This document shows, in pieces, positions 1 through 6,680 of a DNA stretch of 14,652 bases. The stretch's first letter is position 1; every line of letters begins with the position of its first letter. The notes under the pieces are model-generated. The model was not told the origin of the DNA and ran no database searches. It saw nothing but the letters and a program-made list of their open reading frames with translations. The stretch is from CALGLS01 sp047626155 (GTDB lineage: Bacteria; Bacteroidota; Bacteroidia; Chitinophagales; Saprospiraceae): positions 1-14,652 of the forward strand of contig JBLHRR010000144.1 in NCBI GenBank assembly GCA_047626155.1. Direction: 5' to 3'. Both the position numbers and the translations under genes were made by a program.

Positions 1-240
1 CTAAAAAAACTACTGCGAAAAAAGCTGTAGCTAAAAAAACTACTGCGAAAAAAGCTGTAGCTAAAAAAACTACTGCGAAAAAAGCTGTAGCTAAAAAAAC
101 TACTGCGAAAAAAGCTGTAGCTAAAAAAACTACTGCGAAAAAAGCTGTAGCTAAAAAAACTACTGCGAAAAAAGCTGTAGCTAAAAAAACTACTGCGAAA
201 AAAGCTGTAGCTAAAAAGGCTACTGCTAAGAAAGCTGTAG
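1..240 (+). repeat. In-frame 30-bp tandem repeat (seven identical copies plus one variant)
   Basis: Seven 30-bp units (1-210) are identical at every base, including synonymous positions. An eighth unit (211-240) differs at a few bases, changing Thr to Ala and altering synonymous sites. Downstream of 240 the pattern decays into shorter mixed units. Each unit encodes one decapeptide, so copy-number change keeps the frame. The array touches the left edge, so the real copy number may be higher. Complete identity points to recent expansion by slippage or unequal recombination. Confidence 0.95.
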
Positions 241-446
241 CTAAAAAGGCTACTGCTAAGAAAACTACTGCTAAAAAAGCTGTAGCTAAGAAAGTTGTAG
301 CTAAGAAAACTACTGCGAAAAGAGCAACCGCTGCAAAAAAAGCAACAGCACGAAAAGCTGCTAAATCTACAACAGCTAGAAAAGTCGCTGCAAAAAAAGC
401 AACTACCAAAAGAGCACCTGCTAAGCGTGCAACTAGTAGAAAGTAA
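1..446 (+). CDS. Histone H1-like Lys/Ala-rich DNA-binding protein, C-terminal part (5' end outside window)
   Basis: Codons run in frame from base 3 to a TAA at 444-446, giving 147 visible residues. The visible protein is almost only Lys, Ala, Thr, Val and Arg. It starts with seven identical decapeptides KKTTAKKAVA, continues with degenerate copies (KKATAKKAVA, KKVVA, KKTTAKRATAA) and ends in an Arg-richer tail finishing ATSRK. This composition is typical of bacterial histone H1-like or HC2-like nucleoid proteins, whose basic tails bind DNA without sequence specificity; that role is inferred from composition alone. No globular domain is visible because the N-terminus lies left of the window. 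The gene is followed by a strong terminator, so it ends its transcription unit. A ribosomal-protein or translation-factor tail extension of the same composition cannot be excluded without the upstream sequence. Confidence 0.8.
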   Translation, partial: KKTTAKKAVAKKTTAKKAVAKKTTAKKAVAKKTTAKKAVAKKTTAKKAVAKKTTAKKAVAKKTTAKKAVAKKATAKKAVAKKATAKKTTAKKAVAKKVVAKKTTAKRATAAKKATARKAAKSTTARKVAAKKATTKRAPAKRATSRK

Positions 447-464
447 TATTACCTTTACTTGATA

Positions 465-479
465 CTTTACTTGGTAAAG
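465..479 (+). other. Small hairpin after the histone-like gene
   Basis: CTTTAC (465-470) and GTAAAG (474-479) form a perfect 6-bp stem with a TTG loop, 18 bases after the stop codon and just before the main terminator hairpin. It has no T-run of its own. It may protect the 3' end of the mRNA, or it may be chance. Confidence 0.35.
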
Positions 480-483
480 AAAT

Positions 484-519
484 AGCCCTGCAAATTCATT
501 TTTGCAGGGCTTCTTTTTT
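484..519 (+). terminator. Rho-independent terminator of the histone-like gene
   Basis: AGCCCTGCAAA (484-494) pairs perfectly with TTTGCAGGGCT (501-511) around a six-base loop, and a T-rich tract (TCTTTTTT) follows. The 11-bp GC-containing stem plus T-tract, 37 bases after the stop codon, is a classic intrinsic terminator. Confidence 0.9.
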
Positions 520-862
520 GGGAGGTGTTATCCGGGGCTATATTGATACTAAGAAGACGACAAAAGCACCTTATTTGCCTTTCTTTGCGGCTCCGCCTCT
601 CCGGCGGACAGGGTTGCGATAAAAAATATAATTTGCGGAACGCGAATTTAATAGCCGTATCCTATCGGAAAAGTAGTACTTTTGAAAAAAAAATGAGGAG
701 AAGCAACTGTTTCTTAACTCATTTCGTTCTTCTTACACAAAATAATTCCATAAAACATATCACAAGTTCAAGCCAAATTTTGAGTATTATTCTATGAAAC
801 TGGCTTGAAACAACAAACATCATTTTGTCATTTGCCTAAAAGGTAAAACGGTGTCCTACTTC

Positions 863-885
863 CTTAATATATTATTCATATTAAG
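863..885. promoter_or_regulatory. AT-rich inverted repeat upstream of the receptor promoter (possible operator)
   Basis: CTTAATAT (863-870) and ATATTAAG (878-885) form a perfect 8-bp inverted repeat with a 7-base spacer, about 38 bases upstream of the TACTTTTG motif. The position suits an activator or repressor site for the receptor-lipoprotein unit. AT-rich dyads are common by chance, and no regulator gene lies nearby. Confidence 0.25.
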
Positions 886-922
886 TTAACCGTCTATGTT
901 ATGTTAAGCCCCAATTGATTCC

Positions 923-930
923 TACTTTTG
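923..930 (+). promoter_or_regulatory. Probable -7 promoter element of the receptor-lipoprotein unit
   Basis: TACTTTTG matches the Bacteroidota -7 consensus TAnnTTTG and lies 58 bases upstream of the receptor ATG, which would give a leader of about 50 bases. No clear TTG is present 17-23 bases upstream as a -33 element, so the promoter may be weak or depend on an activator. Confidence 0.5.
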
Positions 931-988
931 CGCAAGTAATACCGAAAAGTCAAATAGATTATTTACTTAACTTTCTTAATAAACATTT

Positions 989-3532
989 ATGAAAAGGATC
1001 TTTACCACATTTTTATGTTGTGCCTTTGCACTGTTTGCTTTTGGGCAAAACGGTAGCATTAGCGGTACCATTACAGATAGCGAAACGCTAGAAGCTGTCT
1101 TTGGTGCAACCGTTCTTGTAAAAGGGACGTCTCAAGGTGCCGTCACCGATTTTGATGGTGCATTTACAATTAGTGATGTTCCTGCAGGAACACAAAGCGT
1201 AACCATTTCTTACATTGGTTTCCAGGATGTCACTATGGAAGTACAGGTGCTTGAAGCACAGGATGCGAACATTGGAACTGTAGAATTTCAGCCAAGCTCT
1301 TTTGGACTTTCCGAAATAAAAGTAATTGCTTCTGTAGCCACTAGCCGGAAAACACCGGTTGCTGTTTCTACGATCAAAGCAGCAGAAATTGAAGCTAAGA
1401 TTGGTAGCCAGGAATTTCCAGAGATTTTGAAATCTACTCCTGGAGTTTACGCTACTAAAGCTGGTGGAGGATTTGGAGACGGCCGTATTAATATTAGAGG
1501 TTTCGACTCTGAGAATGTGGCGGTATTAATCAATGGAGTACCTGTCAACGACATGGAGAATGGTCGGGTATATTGGTCTAACTGGGCTGGGTTGACTGAC
1601 GTTACTCAATTAATGCAAGTTCAGAGAGGACTTGGAGCTTCTAAAGTTGCCGTACCATCTGTAGGTGGAACGATTAACATTATCTCTAAAGCTTCTGATT
1701 TTGAAAAAGGAGGCCATGTTTTTTTAAGCACAGGAAACGACGCTTATTCAAAAGTTGGGTTTGGTCTTTCTTCAGGATTAACGGACAATGGATGGGCTTT
1801 TACCGTTAACGGAAGTCAAACAAAAGGTGATGGCTACGTTGATGGAACAGGGTTTCTTTCTTATGCTTATTATGCCAATGTTTCTAAGACCTTCAAGAAC
1901 CATGAATTGACTATGACTCTTGTAGGAGCAAAGCAAAACCATGGTCAAAGACAGACTCAGTTGTCATTAGCTGATTATGAAAAAAGCGATCGTAACATTC
2001 GCTACAATCCTGACTGGGGTTATAAAAATGGACAGGTAACTCATATCGAAGATAACTTCTACCACAAGCCTCAAGTTAGCTTAAATCACTACTGGACCAT
2101 TAACCCTACGACTAGACTCTCTACAGCGGCATATGCTTCTTCTGGTACTGGTGGTGGTGGTGGTACATTAGGAGAAAGAAAATTTAGCGATCCTAGTTAT
2201 AGAGTAGACGGTGTTGTTGACTTAGATAGAATTGTAGAAGAGAACATAGCGGTAAAAGACTTTGGAGCGGTAAGCGCACTTAGAGCCTCTCGAAATGACC
2301 ACAAATGGTATGGGGTACTTTCTACTTTAACTAAAGAGCTAACCAGTAGTTTTTCTTTATTAGCAGGTGCAGATCTCAGATATTATAAAGGCTCTCACTT
2401 TAGAGAAATTACTGACTTATTAGGTGCCGAATATTGGTTAGATGATAGTGATGTTAACAATCCAAATAACGTAACAAAAGTTGGAGACAAATTCAGTTAT
2501 AATAATGATGGAATTGTAAATTGGACTGGAGGTTTTTTACAAGCAGAATATAGCGAAGATAAGCTCTCTGCTTTTGTAACTTTGAACGGTTCAAATACTT
2601 CATATACTCGAGTAGATTACTTCACTTACCTAGACTCAGATCCAAATCAAACTTCTGAAAGAATCGACTTTTTTGGATATGGTGCTAAAGGTGGTGCGAA
2701 CTATAACATCTCAGAAAGTTCTAACGTGTTTGCTAACTTAGGTTATCTTGAAAGAGCACCTTATTTCAACGCAGTCTTCTCCAGGTTTAATAATACCGAC
2801 GTTAATGACGATGCTGAGAATCAGAAAATTTTAAGCTTTGAACTAGGGTATGGCTATAGAGCTGGAAACTTTAGTGCTAACATTAATGCCTACCGTACTC
2901 AGTGGAAAGATAGAACCTTAACGAATACCTTCATTAATGAAACAACGATGGAGCCTAATTTTGCTAATATCTTAGGTGTAAATGCTTTACACCAAGGTGT
3001 AGAATTCGACGGAGTTTGGAAACCGACATCTAAATTAACCATAACAGGTATGGTATCTATCGGTGATTGGACTTGGGAGAACGACCTTAATGATGTTGGA
3101 ATCATTGATGACAATAATCAAAAAATTGACTCTGTTAGTTTATTTATTGGTGGATTACACGTTGGCGACGCCGCACAAACAACTATGGCTTTAGGATTGA
3201 ATTATAAATTGATGAAGAACTTGAAGTTCTCTGTTGATTATAATTACTACGATAGACTTTTTGCAAATTATGATCCTGCAAACCGTGGAGATGAAACCGA
3301 CAAAGGAGTAGACGCATGGCAAGTACCATCCTTTGGAATTATTGATTTAGGTATGACTTATGATTTCCCAATTGGAGGCATGAAATCTTCTCTTTACGCT
3401 AATGTCTATAACTTGACTAATGAGAAATACGTAATGGACGCCCAAGATGGTCCAGGAAGTGATGCTCAATCCGCTAGGGTTCATTATGCATTTGGCATTA
3501 ATTGGAACTTAGGCCTTAAAGTTAGATTCTAA
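989..3532 (+). CDS. TonB-dependent outer-membrane receptor with carboxypeptidase-regulatory-like domain
   Basis: This 847-residue protein is an outer-membrane active transporter powered by TonB/ExbBD. Residues 1-20 form a signal peptide (hydrophobic core, ending FAFGQ). Residues about 22-105 are a CarboxypepD_reg-like (Ig-fold) domain with the GATVLVKGTSQGAVTDFDG signature seen in SusC-like receptors. LSEIKVIASV (108-117) resembles a TonB box. The plug runs about 120-234, with ILKSTPGVYATKAGGG and INIRGFDSENVAVLINGVPVND. The rest is a beta barrel rich in alternating Tyr/Asn/Gly strands and ends in an aromatic residue (KVRF), as outer-membrane barrels do. It lies 22 bp before a lipoprotein gene, very likely in one operon. 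That partner is not a recognisable SusD, so glycan uptake is not supported. The substrate is unknown; metal-chelate, peptide or cofactor uptake is equally possible. Confidence 0.93.
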   Translation: MKRIFTTFLCCAFALFAFGQNGSISGTITDSETLEAVFGATVLVKGTSQGAVTDFDGAFTISDVPAGTQSVTISYIGFQDVTMEVQVLEAQDANIGTVEFQPSSFGLSEIKVIASVATSRKTPVAVSTIKAAEIEAKIGSQEFPEILKSTPGVYATKAGGGFGDGRINIRGFDSENVAVLINGVPVNDMENGRVYWSNWAGLTDVTQLMQVQRGLGASKVAVPSVGGTINIISKASDFEKGGHVFLSTGNDAYSKVGFGLSSGLTDNGWAFTVNGSQTKGDGYVDGTGFLSYAYYANVSKTFKNHELTMTLVGAKQNHGQRQTQLSLADYEKSDRNIRYNPDWGYKNGQVTHIEDNFYHKPQVSLNHYWTINPTTRLSTAAYASSGTGGGGGTLGERKFSDPSYRVDGVVDLDRIVEENIAVKDFGAVSALRASRNDHKWYGVLSTLTKELTSSFSLLAGADLRYYKGSHFREITDLLGAEYWLDDSDVNNPNNVTKVGDKFSYNNDGIVNWTGGFLQAEYSEDKLSAFVTLNGSNTSYTRVDYFTYLDSDPNQTSERIDFFGYGAKGGANYNISESSNVFANLGYLERAPYFNAVFSRFNNTDVNDDAENQKILSFELGYGYRAGNFSANINAYRTQWKDRTLTNTFINETTMEPNFANILGVNALHQGVEFDGVWKPTSKLTITGMVSIGDWTWENDLNDVGIIDDNNQKIDSVSLFIGGLHVGDAAQTTMALGLNYKLMKNLKFSVDYNYYDRLFANYDPANRGDETDKGVDAWQVPSFGIIDLGMTYDFPIGGMKSSLYANVYNLTNEKYVMDAQDGPGSDAQSARVHYAFGINWNLGLKVRF

Positions 3533-3554
3533 AAAAAATTAAAACTAATTAATT

Positions 3555-4661
3555 ATGAAAATATTAAAATTATTATCACTCCTTATTGCTTTGGCAATAA
3601 TCCAATCTTGTAACCCGCTCGATTCTGACATCGATGAATTGGGGCTAGATAACAATGTTGTTTCGACACTCGATTATACCCTTACTGATGATGACTATGA
3701 CTTAGTCAGCAGAACCTATGGGACTTTCAGTAACGTTGATAGCGCGAAGTTTTATATTCCACAGGTCCTTACTACTAATTATCCTCAGTTTGGAAATGGC
3801 TCTGCTGCGCTAGTGACTTACGATTACTACACTCCTGTTCGTATCAATAATGAACTTGAAGCTGAATTAACGCAAGAAGATTACGATGCACTTGGAGAAA
3901 CCTTTGGTACTTTAAGTAGCGATGGAGATATCTTAGACGCAACGGAATACAAGTTCCCTACTCCTGAGAACAATGATCTCGTTAGTTTGACTTATGAATG
4001 GTACTGTGGGGGTTGTGCGGATGAAGGTACACGGACAAGCAAAGTAACTTACTACGACGAAAGTTGGTACGTAGCTTATGCACCAACTTCTGACGATTAC
4101 ACTTTCATGGGACAAAGCTTTCCAAACTTTGATAGTAGAAGTGAGGGCAGAGCTAATATTGGGAAACTACTTGATACTCGCTATATATTTGATGAGGAAG
4201 GTACCATTCGTACTTCTGTTTTCACTTATACCTTTAAGGATGATGATGATGTACGTCAATTCGTTGATTTCATGACTGTTTATCAGTTTGATGGAGCCAA
4301 CTGGCAACCATTTAATGATGTTGTTCAAAGCTCACTTAAGCTAGGTCATGATGGAGTTACTTGGGTTCCTGATAATACCATTAAGTATACACTCGGCTCT
4401 GCTGATTATGATGCCATTGCTGAGGCTACATTGACTTCTAACCCTGATGGATCAGCTAGTATTTCACAATATGGAAATTTTGATTTGGGCTTATGGACTA
4501 GTGATGAAATCTTTGCTGCTATCACTACTTTAATGTTGGATCTCGTTCCTCAAGTCGAGGAACAGCAATATTTAGTTACTTATGATACGTATTCAGGCGC
4601 ATCAGGTACTGGTTCTATTCATATCGTGTTTAAAGATGGTGCTTATGCTTTAGTTGAATAA
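3555..4661 (+). CDS. Repeat-containing lipoprotein, partner of the TonB-dependent receptor
   Basis: This 368-residue protein has a type II signal peptide with the lipid-accepting Cys at residue 19 (AIIQSC). The next residues are acidic (DSDIDELG), which in Bacteroidota can favour export to the cell surface. A motif of roughly the form Y-x-L-T-x-x-D-Y-D-x-x-x-x-x-F-G-x-x occurs near residues 41-60, 104-123, 176-195 and 278-297. Between these are segments ending in a Trp or Tyr (for example YDESWYVAY, FDGANWQPF), so the protein appears to be built from about four degenerate beta-rich units. I do not recognise the family, and it lacks the TPR-type helices of SusD. The 22-bp gap after the receptor and the shared terminator indicate co-transcription, so a surface ligand-binding role is inferred. 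The leader is A/T-rich without a Shine-Dalgarno site. Confidence 0.8.
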   Translation: MKILKLLSLLIALAIIQSCNPLDSDIDELGLDNNVVSTLDYTLTDDDYDLVSRTYGTFSNVDSAKFYIPQVLTTNYPQFGNGSAALVTYDYYTPVRINNELEAELTQEDYDALGETFGTLSSDGDILDATEYKFPTPENNDLVSLTYEWYCGGCADEGTRTSKVTYYDESWYVAYAPTSDDYTFMGQSFPNFDSRSEGRANIGKLLDTRYIFDEEGTIRTSVFTYTFKDDDDVRQFVDFMTVYQFDGANWQPFNDVVQSSLKLGHDGVTWVPDNTIKYTLGSADYDAIAEATLTSNPDGSASISQYGNFDLGLWTSDEIFAAITTLMLDLVPQVEEQQYLVTYDTYSGASGTGSIHIVFKDGAYALVE

Positions 4662-4687
4662 GTAAACTCTTTGAATCTTCCGAAATA

Positions 4688-4730
4688 AAGAAAGCCAGTT
4701 CTAACTTTTAGAACTGGCTTTCTTGTTTTT
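4688..4730. terminator. Bidirectional intrinsic terminator between convergent genes
   Basis: AAGAAAGCCAGTTCTAA (4688-4704) pairs perfectly with its reverse complement at 4708-4724 around a three-base loop, a 17-bp stem. GTTTTT follows on the + strand. On the minus strand the stem is followed by TTTATTTC, so it can also stop transcription of the convergent hydrolase gene that ends at 4770. Confidence 0.93.
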
Positions 4731-4769
4731 AATATTAAATTACTTTTCTTACTTCACCACCCTCCTCCC

Positions 4770-5699
4770 CTACTTCTTCTTCAAAAACACCTCAGCCATC
4801 ATACATCTCACTCCCCCCCCTCCTACTTCCTCAATCACATTTATTGGGCTATGCAAAATCTGAGTATGCTGTTCGATGAATTGAATCTGCTCCGGGTAAA
4901 GCGAATTATAAGCTTGTGAAGACATCACTAACAATCGTTCTCCGTCTTTGTTCCGCAGCTGCAACATATTACCAGCGTAGGCCATCATTTGATCTAGGCT
5001 AATTCTAATAATGGTTTTTCCCGTTTTAGCGAAAGCTTCTTTAATGGCTTTTCGATGATCCGGATGCTTTATGGTTTCTAAACAGATGACAACAAAATCT
5101 TCTCCTAGTCCCATCATCACATTGGTGTGGTAAATGTCCTTCCCTTTTCCATCTATGGCTTTGAAAACGACTTTCTCATAACCCGTTAGTTTGCAAAATT
5201 TATCCAACACCGTTTCATTTGTTCGCGGACTCAGGCAGGCATAAACGATTTTATGAACTCGGTCAAGAATCATAGAACCGGTTCCTTCCAGATATTGATC
5301 GTAATCTTCAAAAGTCTCTAGTGGGAAAACGGCTTGCACTTCAAACTCCTCAGAGAGCTGATATATGATGTGCTCCTGGCGTTCTAAGCGGCGGTTTTCC
5401 GATTGCATCGGGTAAGTAATGATGTAGCCATTTTTATGAAAACTAATCCAGTTGTTTGGAAAAATGGCATCCGACTTGACAGGCTCCGCCTGATCTTCGA
5501 TGACCGTAACATGAATACCATTGGATCGTAGAAGAGAAACGAAGTTGTCAAATTCTTCTAAGGCTTTCTGACTGACTTCAGCTCTTGTTAAAGTTTTACT
5601 GTCGGTTTGGAATGCGTTACTGGAGGCGGTCTCCGAGTTGAAACCAAAGTTAGCTGGCCGGATCATTAGTAGCTGATCTGTTATTTGTTGAAGGTTCAT
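4770..5699 (-). CDS. ctlX: CtlX-type citrulline/arginine-related hydrolase (amidinotransferase/DDAH fold)
   Basis: This 309-residue cytosolic enzyme belongs to the guanidino-group-modifying superfamily (arginine deiminase, DDAH, amidinotransferase). The N-terminal LMIRPANFGFN followed by a conserved NAFQ is the signature of the CtlX family, named for citrulline utilisation. The expected catalytic set is present: Glu138 in YLEGTGSMILD, His191 in IYHTNVMMG, and the nucleophile Cys299 in GGGGVRCMMAE near the C-terminus. FPNNW at 80-84 is the usual substrate-loop motif. The length is typical and the gene appears intact. No arginine or citrulline pathway genes adjoin it, so the exact substrate is inferred from family only. 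Its 3' end shares the bidirectional terminator with the receptor-lipoprotein unit. No clear promoter was found upstream of the ATG. Confidence 0.88.
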   Translation of the reverse strand: MNLQQITDQLLMIRPANFGFNSETASSNAFQTDSKTLTRAEVSQKALEEFDNFVSLLRSNGIHVTVIEDQAEPVKSDAIFPNNWISFHKNGYIITYPMQSENRRLERQEHIIYQLSEEFEVQAVFPLETFEDYDQYLEGTGSMILDRVHKIVYACLSPRTNETVLDKFCKLTGYEKVVFKAIDGKGKDIYHTNVMMGLGEDFVVICLETIKHPDHRKAIKEAFAKTGKTIIRISLDQMMAYAGNMLQLRNKDGERLLVMSSQAYNSLYPEQIQFIEQHTQILHSPINVIEEVGGGGVRCMMAEVFLKKK

Positions 5700-5806
5700 C
5701 CGTTATTTTTCGTTTCGTTTTGAATATGCGAATATAAGTAACTATCTCAACTTCATATGTAAAGTTTTAAGTTCATGTGCTTTGCTTCTCACTTCGCTCT
5801 ACGGTT

Positions 5807-5851
5807 TTTTTCACCGCAAACCTGGCGGCCCAACAGGTTTGCGGTGAAAAA
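5807..5851. repeat. Perfect 18-bp inverted repeat with 9-base loop
   Basis: TTTTTCACCGCAAACCTG (5807-5824) is exactly reverse-complemented at 5834-5851, with a GC-rich nine-base loop. The arms have T-run/A-run outer ends, so it looks like a bidirectional intrinsic terminator on either strand. It sits between divergent promoters, where a terminator for neighbouring genes is not expected. It could block read-through antisense transcription or be a miniature mobile or dispersed repeat. Confidence 0.85.
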
Positions 5852-5919
5852 TAATTGGCGAAACAACAATTCAGCAATTAAGATAGTATTGCCTAAACGA
5901 CAAACTCCGTCACAAATTA

Positions 5920-5951
5920 TTGATTTAAAAATCATTACGTATATAGTTTTG
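5920..5951 (+). promoter_or_regulatory. Bacteroidota-type promoter of the small lipoprotein gene
   Basis: TTG (5920-5922) and TAGTTTTG (5944-5951) match the -33 TTG and -7 TAnnTTTG elements with a 21-base spacer, within the accepted 17-23 range. The -7 element is 85 bases upstream of the ATG at 6037. Confidence 0.6.
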
Positions 5952-6036
5952 GAATAATATTTGCAAATACAGAACCTATCCGGCAAGTGTAAGACCCAGA
6001 ACTGATTTTAATAATAATCAATCAAAACAGACCATC

Positions 6037-6480
6037 ATGAAATGCTATCAATGGTTGATACTGGGCTTACTATTATGTACCCTATTCAGTTGTCAACCAC
6101 AAAACGAAAACATCAACATCTCTAAGGCTAGTCTACTTCACTTGCCATTTGTTGAAACCCAAGATGAAATCATCACTTTTATTTATCAATATAATAAACA
6201 ACGTTCTAAATTGGAATGGACTGCGATACAAGTTGAGAAGAGCACAGGCAACGAACTAAAAGATGCTTTATCGGCCTTACTTCAAGACTTTAGGAAAAGC
6301 GGGATTTGTAAAGGATTGCGATTGGAAAACTTAACAAGAGATGCCAATCAATCAATCATTCACCTGAGCGGCAAAGCAATAATAAAGAATAAGCAAGACA
6401 GTACTATTTTTTGGTCGGCTCTGGATTTGACCACTAATAGATATACAAAATCAGAAGGCTATAAGTTGGCTTTTAACTAG
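6037..6480 (+). CDS. Small lipoprotein of unknown function
   Basis: This 147-residue protein has a short type II signal peptide: positive start MKCYQW, hydrophobic stretch, and lipobox LFSC with the lipidated Cys at residue 19. The mature part begins QPQNENINIS. A segment of mixed helix and strand follows, including LKDALSALLQDFRKSG (75-90) and SIIHLSGKAIIKN (107-119). The pattern of a helix with paired Leu followed by a strand ending in LSG is faintly reminiscent of GerMN-like lipoprotein domains, but this is weak and I would not assign it. It is preceded by its own promoter. The gene after it, 200 bases away, is on the same strand but separated by a minisatellite, so an operon is uncertain. 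It is probably periplasmic, attached to either membrane. Confidence 0.75.
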   Translation: MKCYQWLILGLLLCTLFSCQPQNENINISKASLLHLPFVETQDEIITFIYQYNKQRSKLEWTAIQVEKSTGNELKDALSALLQDFRKSGICKGLRLENLTRDANQSIIHLSGKAIIKNKQDSTIFWSALDLTTNRYTKSEGYKLAFN

Positions 6481-6484
6481 AAGA

Positions 6485-6582
6485 GATGGAAGACGGAAGG
6501 TGGGAGACAGAAGACGGAAGGTGGGAGACGGAAGACGGAAGACGGGAGATGGAAGACGGGAGATGGGAGACGGAAGATGGGA
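6485..6582 (+). repeat. Heptanucleotide minisatellite, 14 units of GAYGGRA
   Basis: From 6485 to 6582 the sequence keeps a strict 7-base register for 14 units of consensus GA(C/T)GG(A/G)A, with variants such as GGTGGGA and GACAGAA. One strand is strongly purine-rich. Seven is not a multiple of three, so the array does not preserve a reading frame under copy change; an open frame through it (6500-6769, beginning MGDRRRKVGDGRRK) is a by-product. The array starts four bases after the stop codon of the small lipoprotein and leads straight into dispersed repeat copy A. Confidence 0.93.
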
Positions 6583-6630
6583 GATACGGCGGACGGGGTC
6601 CGCGATCGCAGGCCGTCTACCGTATAAATC
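6583..6630 (-). repeat. Dispersed intergenic repeat, copy A
   Basis: The element contains a 6-bp hairpin GCGGAC/GTCCGC (6589-6603), the palindrome GCGATCGC (6602-6609) and, read on the minus strand, TATACGGTAGACGGCC at its right end (6611-6626). The 18 bases 6600-6617 are exactly the reverse complement of 8646-8663 in copy B. The minus-strand right end also resembles the GGTAGACGG-centred sequences at 8617-8640 and 13852-13876. It directly adjoins the heptanucleotide array; copy B likewise has GACGG-type purine repeats on the matching side. Confidence 0.75.
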
Positions 6631-6680
6631 ATTTATTTTAACAACAATCCTAAAATTATCACACTATAAAACAATTACTC

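Larger units (their letters stand above)
520..988. other. Non-coding gap upstream of the TonB-dependent receptor
   Basis: About 470 bases with no convincing gene. A 90-codon open frame (525-797) has no recognisable domain and a composition like random AT-rich sequence. The gap holds a short GC-rich hairpin, TCCGCC (592-597) with GGCGGA (603-608), an AT-rich dyad at 863-885 and a promoter-like motif at 923-930. TAACCGTCTATG at 887-898 carries the reverse complement of TAGACGGTTA and may be a remnant of the dispersed GGTAGACGG repeat seen elsewhere in the window, but it is short enough to be chance. Confidence 0.6.
5700..6036. other. Divergent intergenic region (hydrolase / small lipoprotein)
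   Basis: This region of 337 bases separates the starts of two divergent genes. It contains a perfect 18-bp inverted repeat (5807-5851) and a good promoter for the + strand lipoprotein gene (5920-5951). Short open frames on both strands here (5775-5957 +, 5789-5986 -) overlap each other and the hairpin, have no domain signature and are not called genes. Confidence 0.6.

Noticed and set aside
1..240. CRISPR array suggested by 30-bp repeats
   Set aside because: The units are directly adjacent without spacers, stay in frame and encode a Lys/Ala-rich decapeptide.
525..797. 90-codon open frame
   Set aside because: No domain, signal peptide or plausible composition; it begins inside the terminator trailer and crosses a GC-rich hairpin and AT-rich leader sequence.
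3555..4661. SusD-like glycan-binding lipoprotein
   Set aside because: The position after a SusC-like receptor suggests it, but the protein is shorter, beta-rich with DYD repeats, and lacks SusD helical repeat features.
5775..5986. Overlapping short open frames on both strands
   Set aside because: They run through the perfect inverted repeat and the promoter of the lipoprotein gene, mirror each other and show no protein features.
6602..6609. GCGATCGC as a cyanobacterial HIP1 site
   Set aside because: The octamer matches HIP1, but the gene content is clearly Bacteroidota, and both occurrences lie inside one dispersed repeat rather than being scattered.
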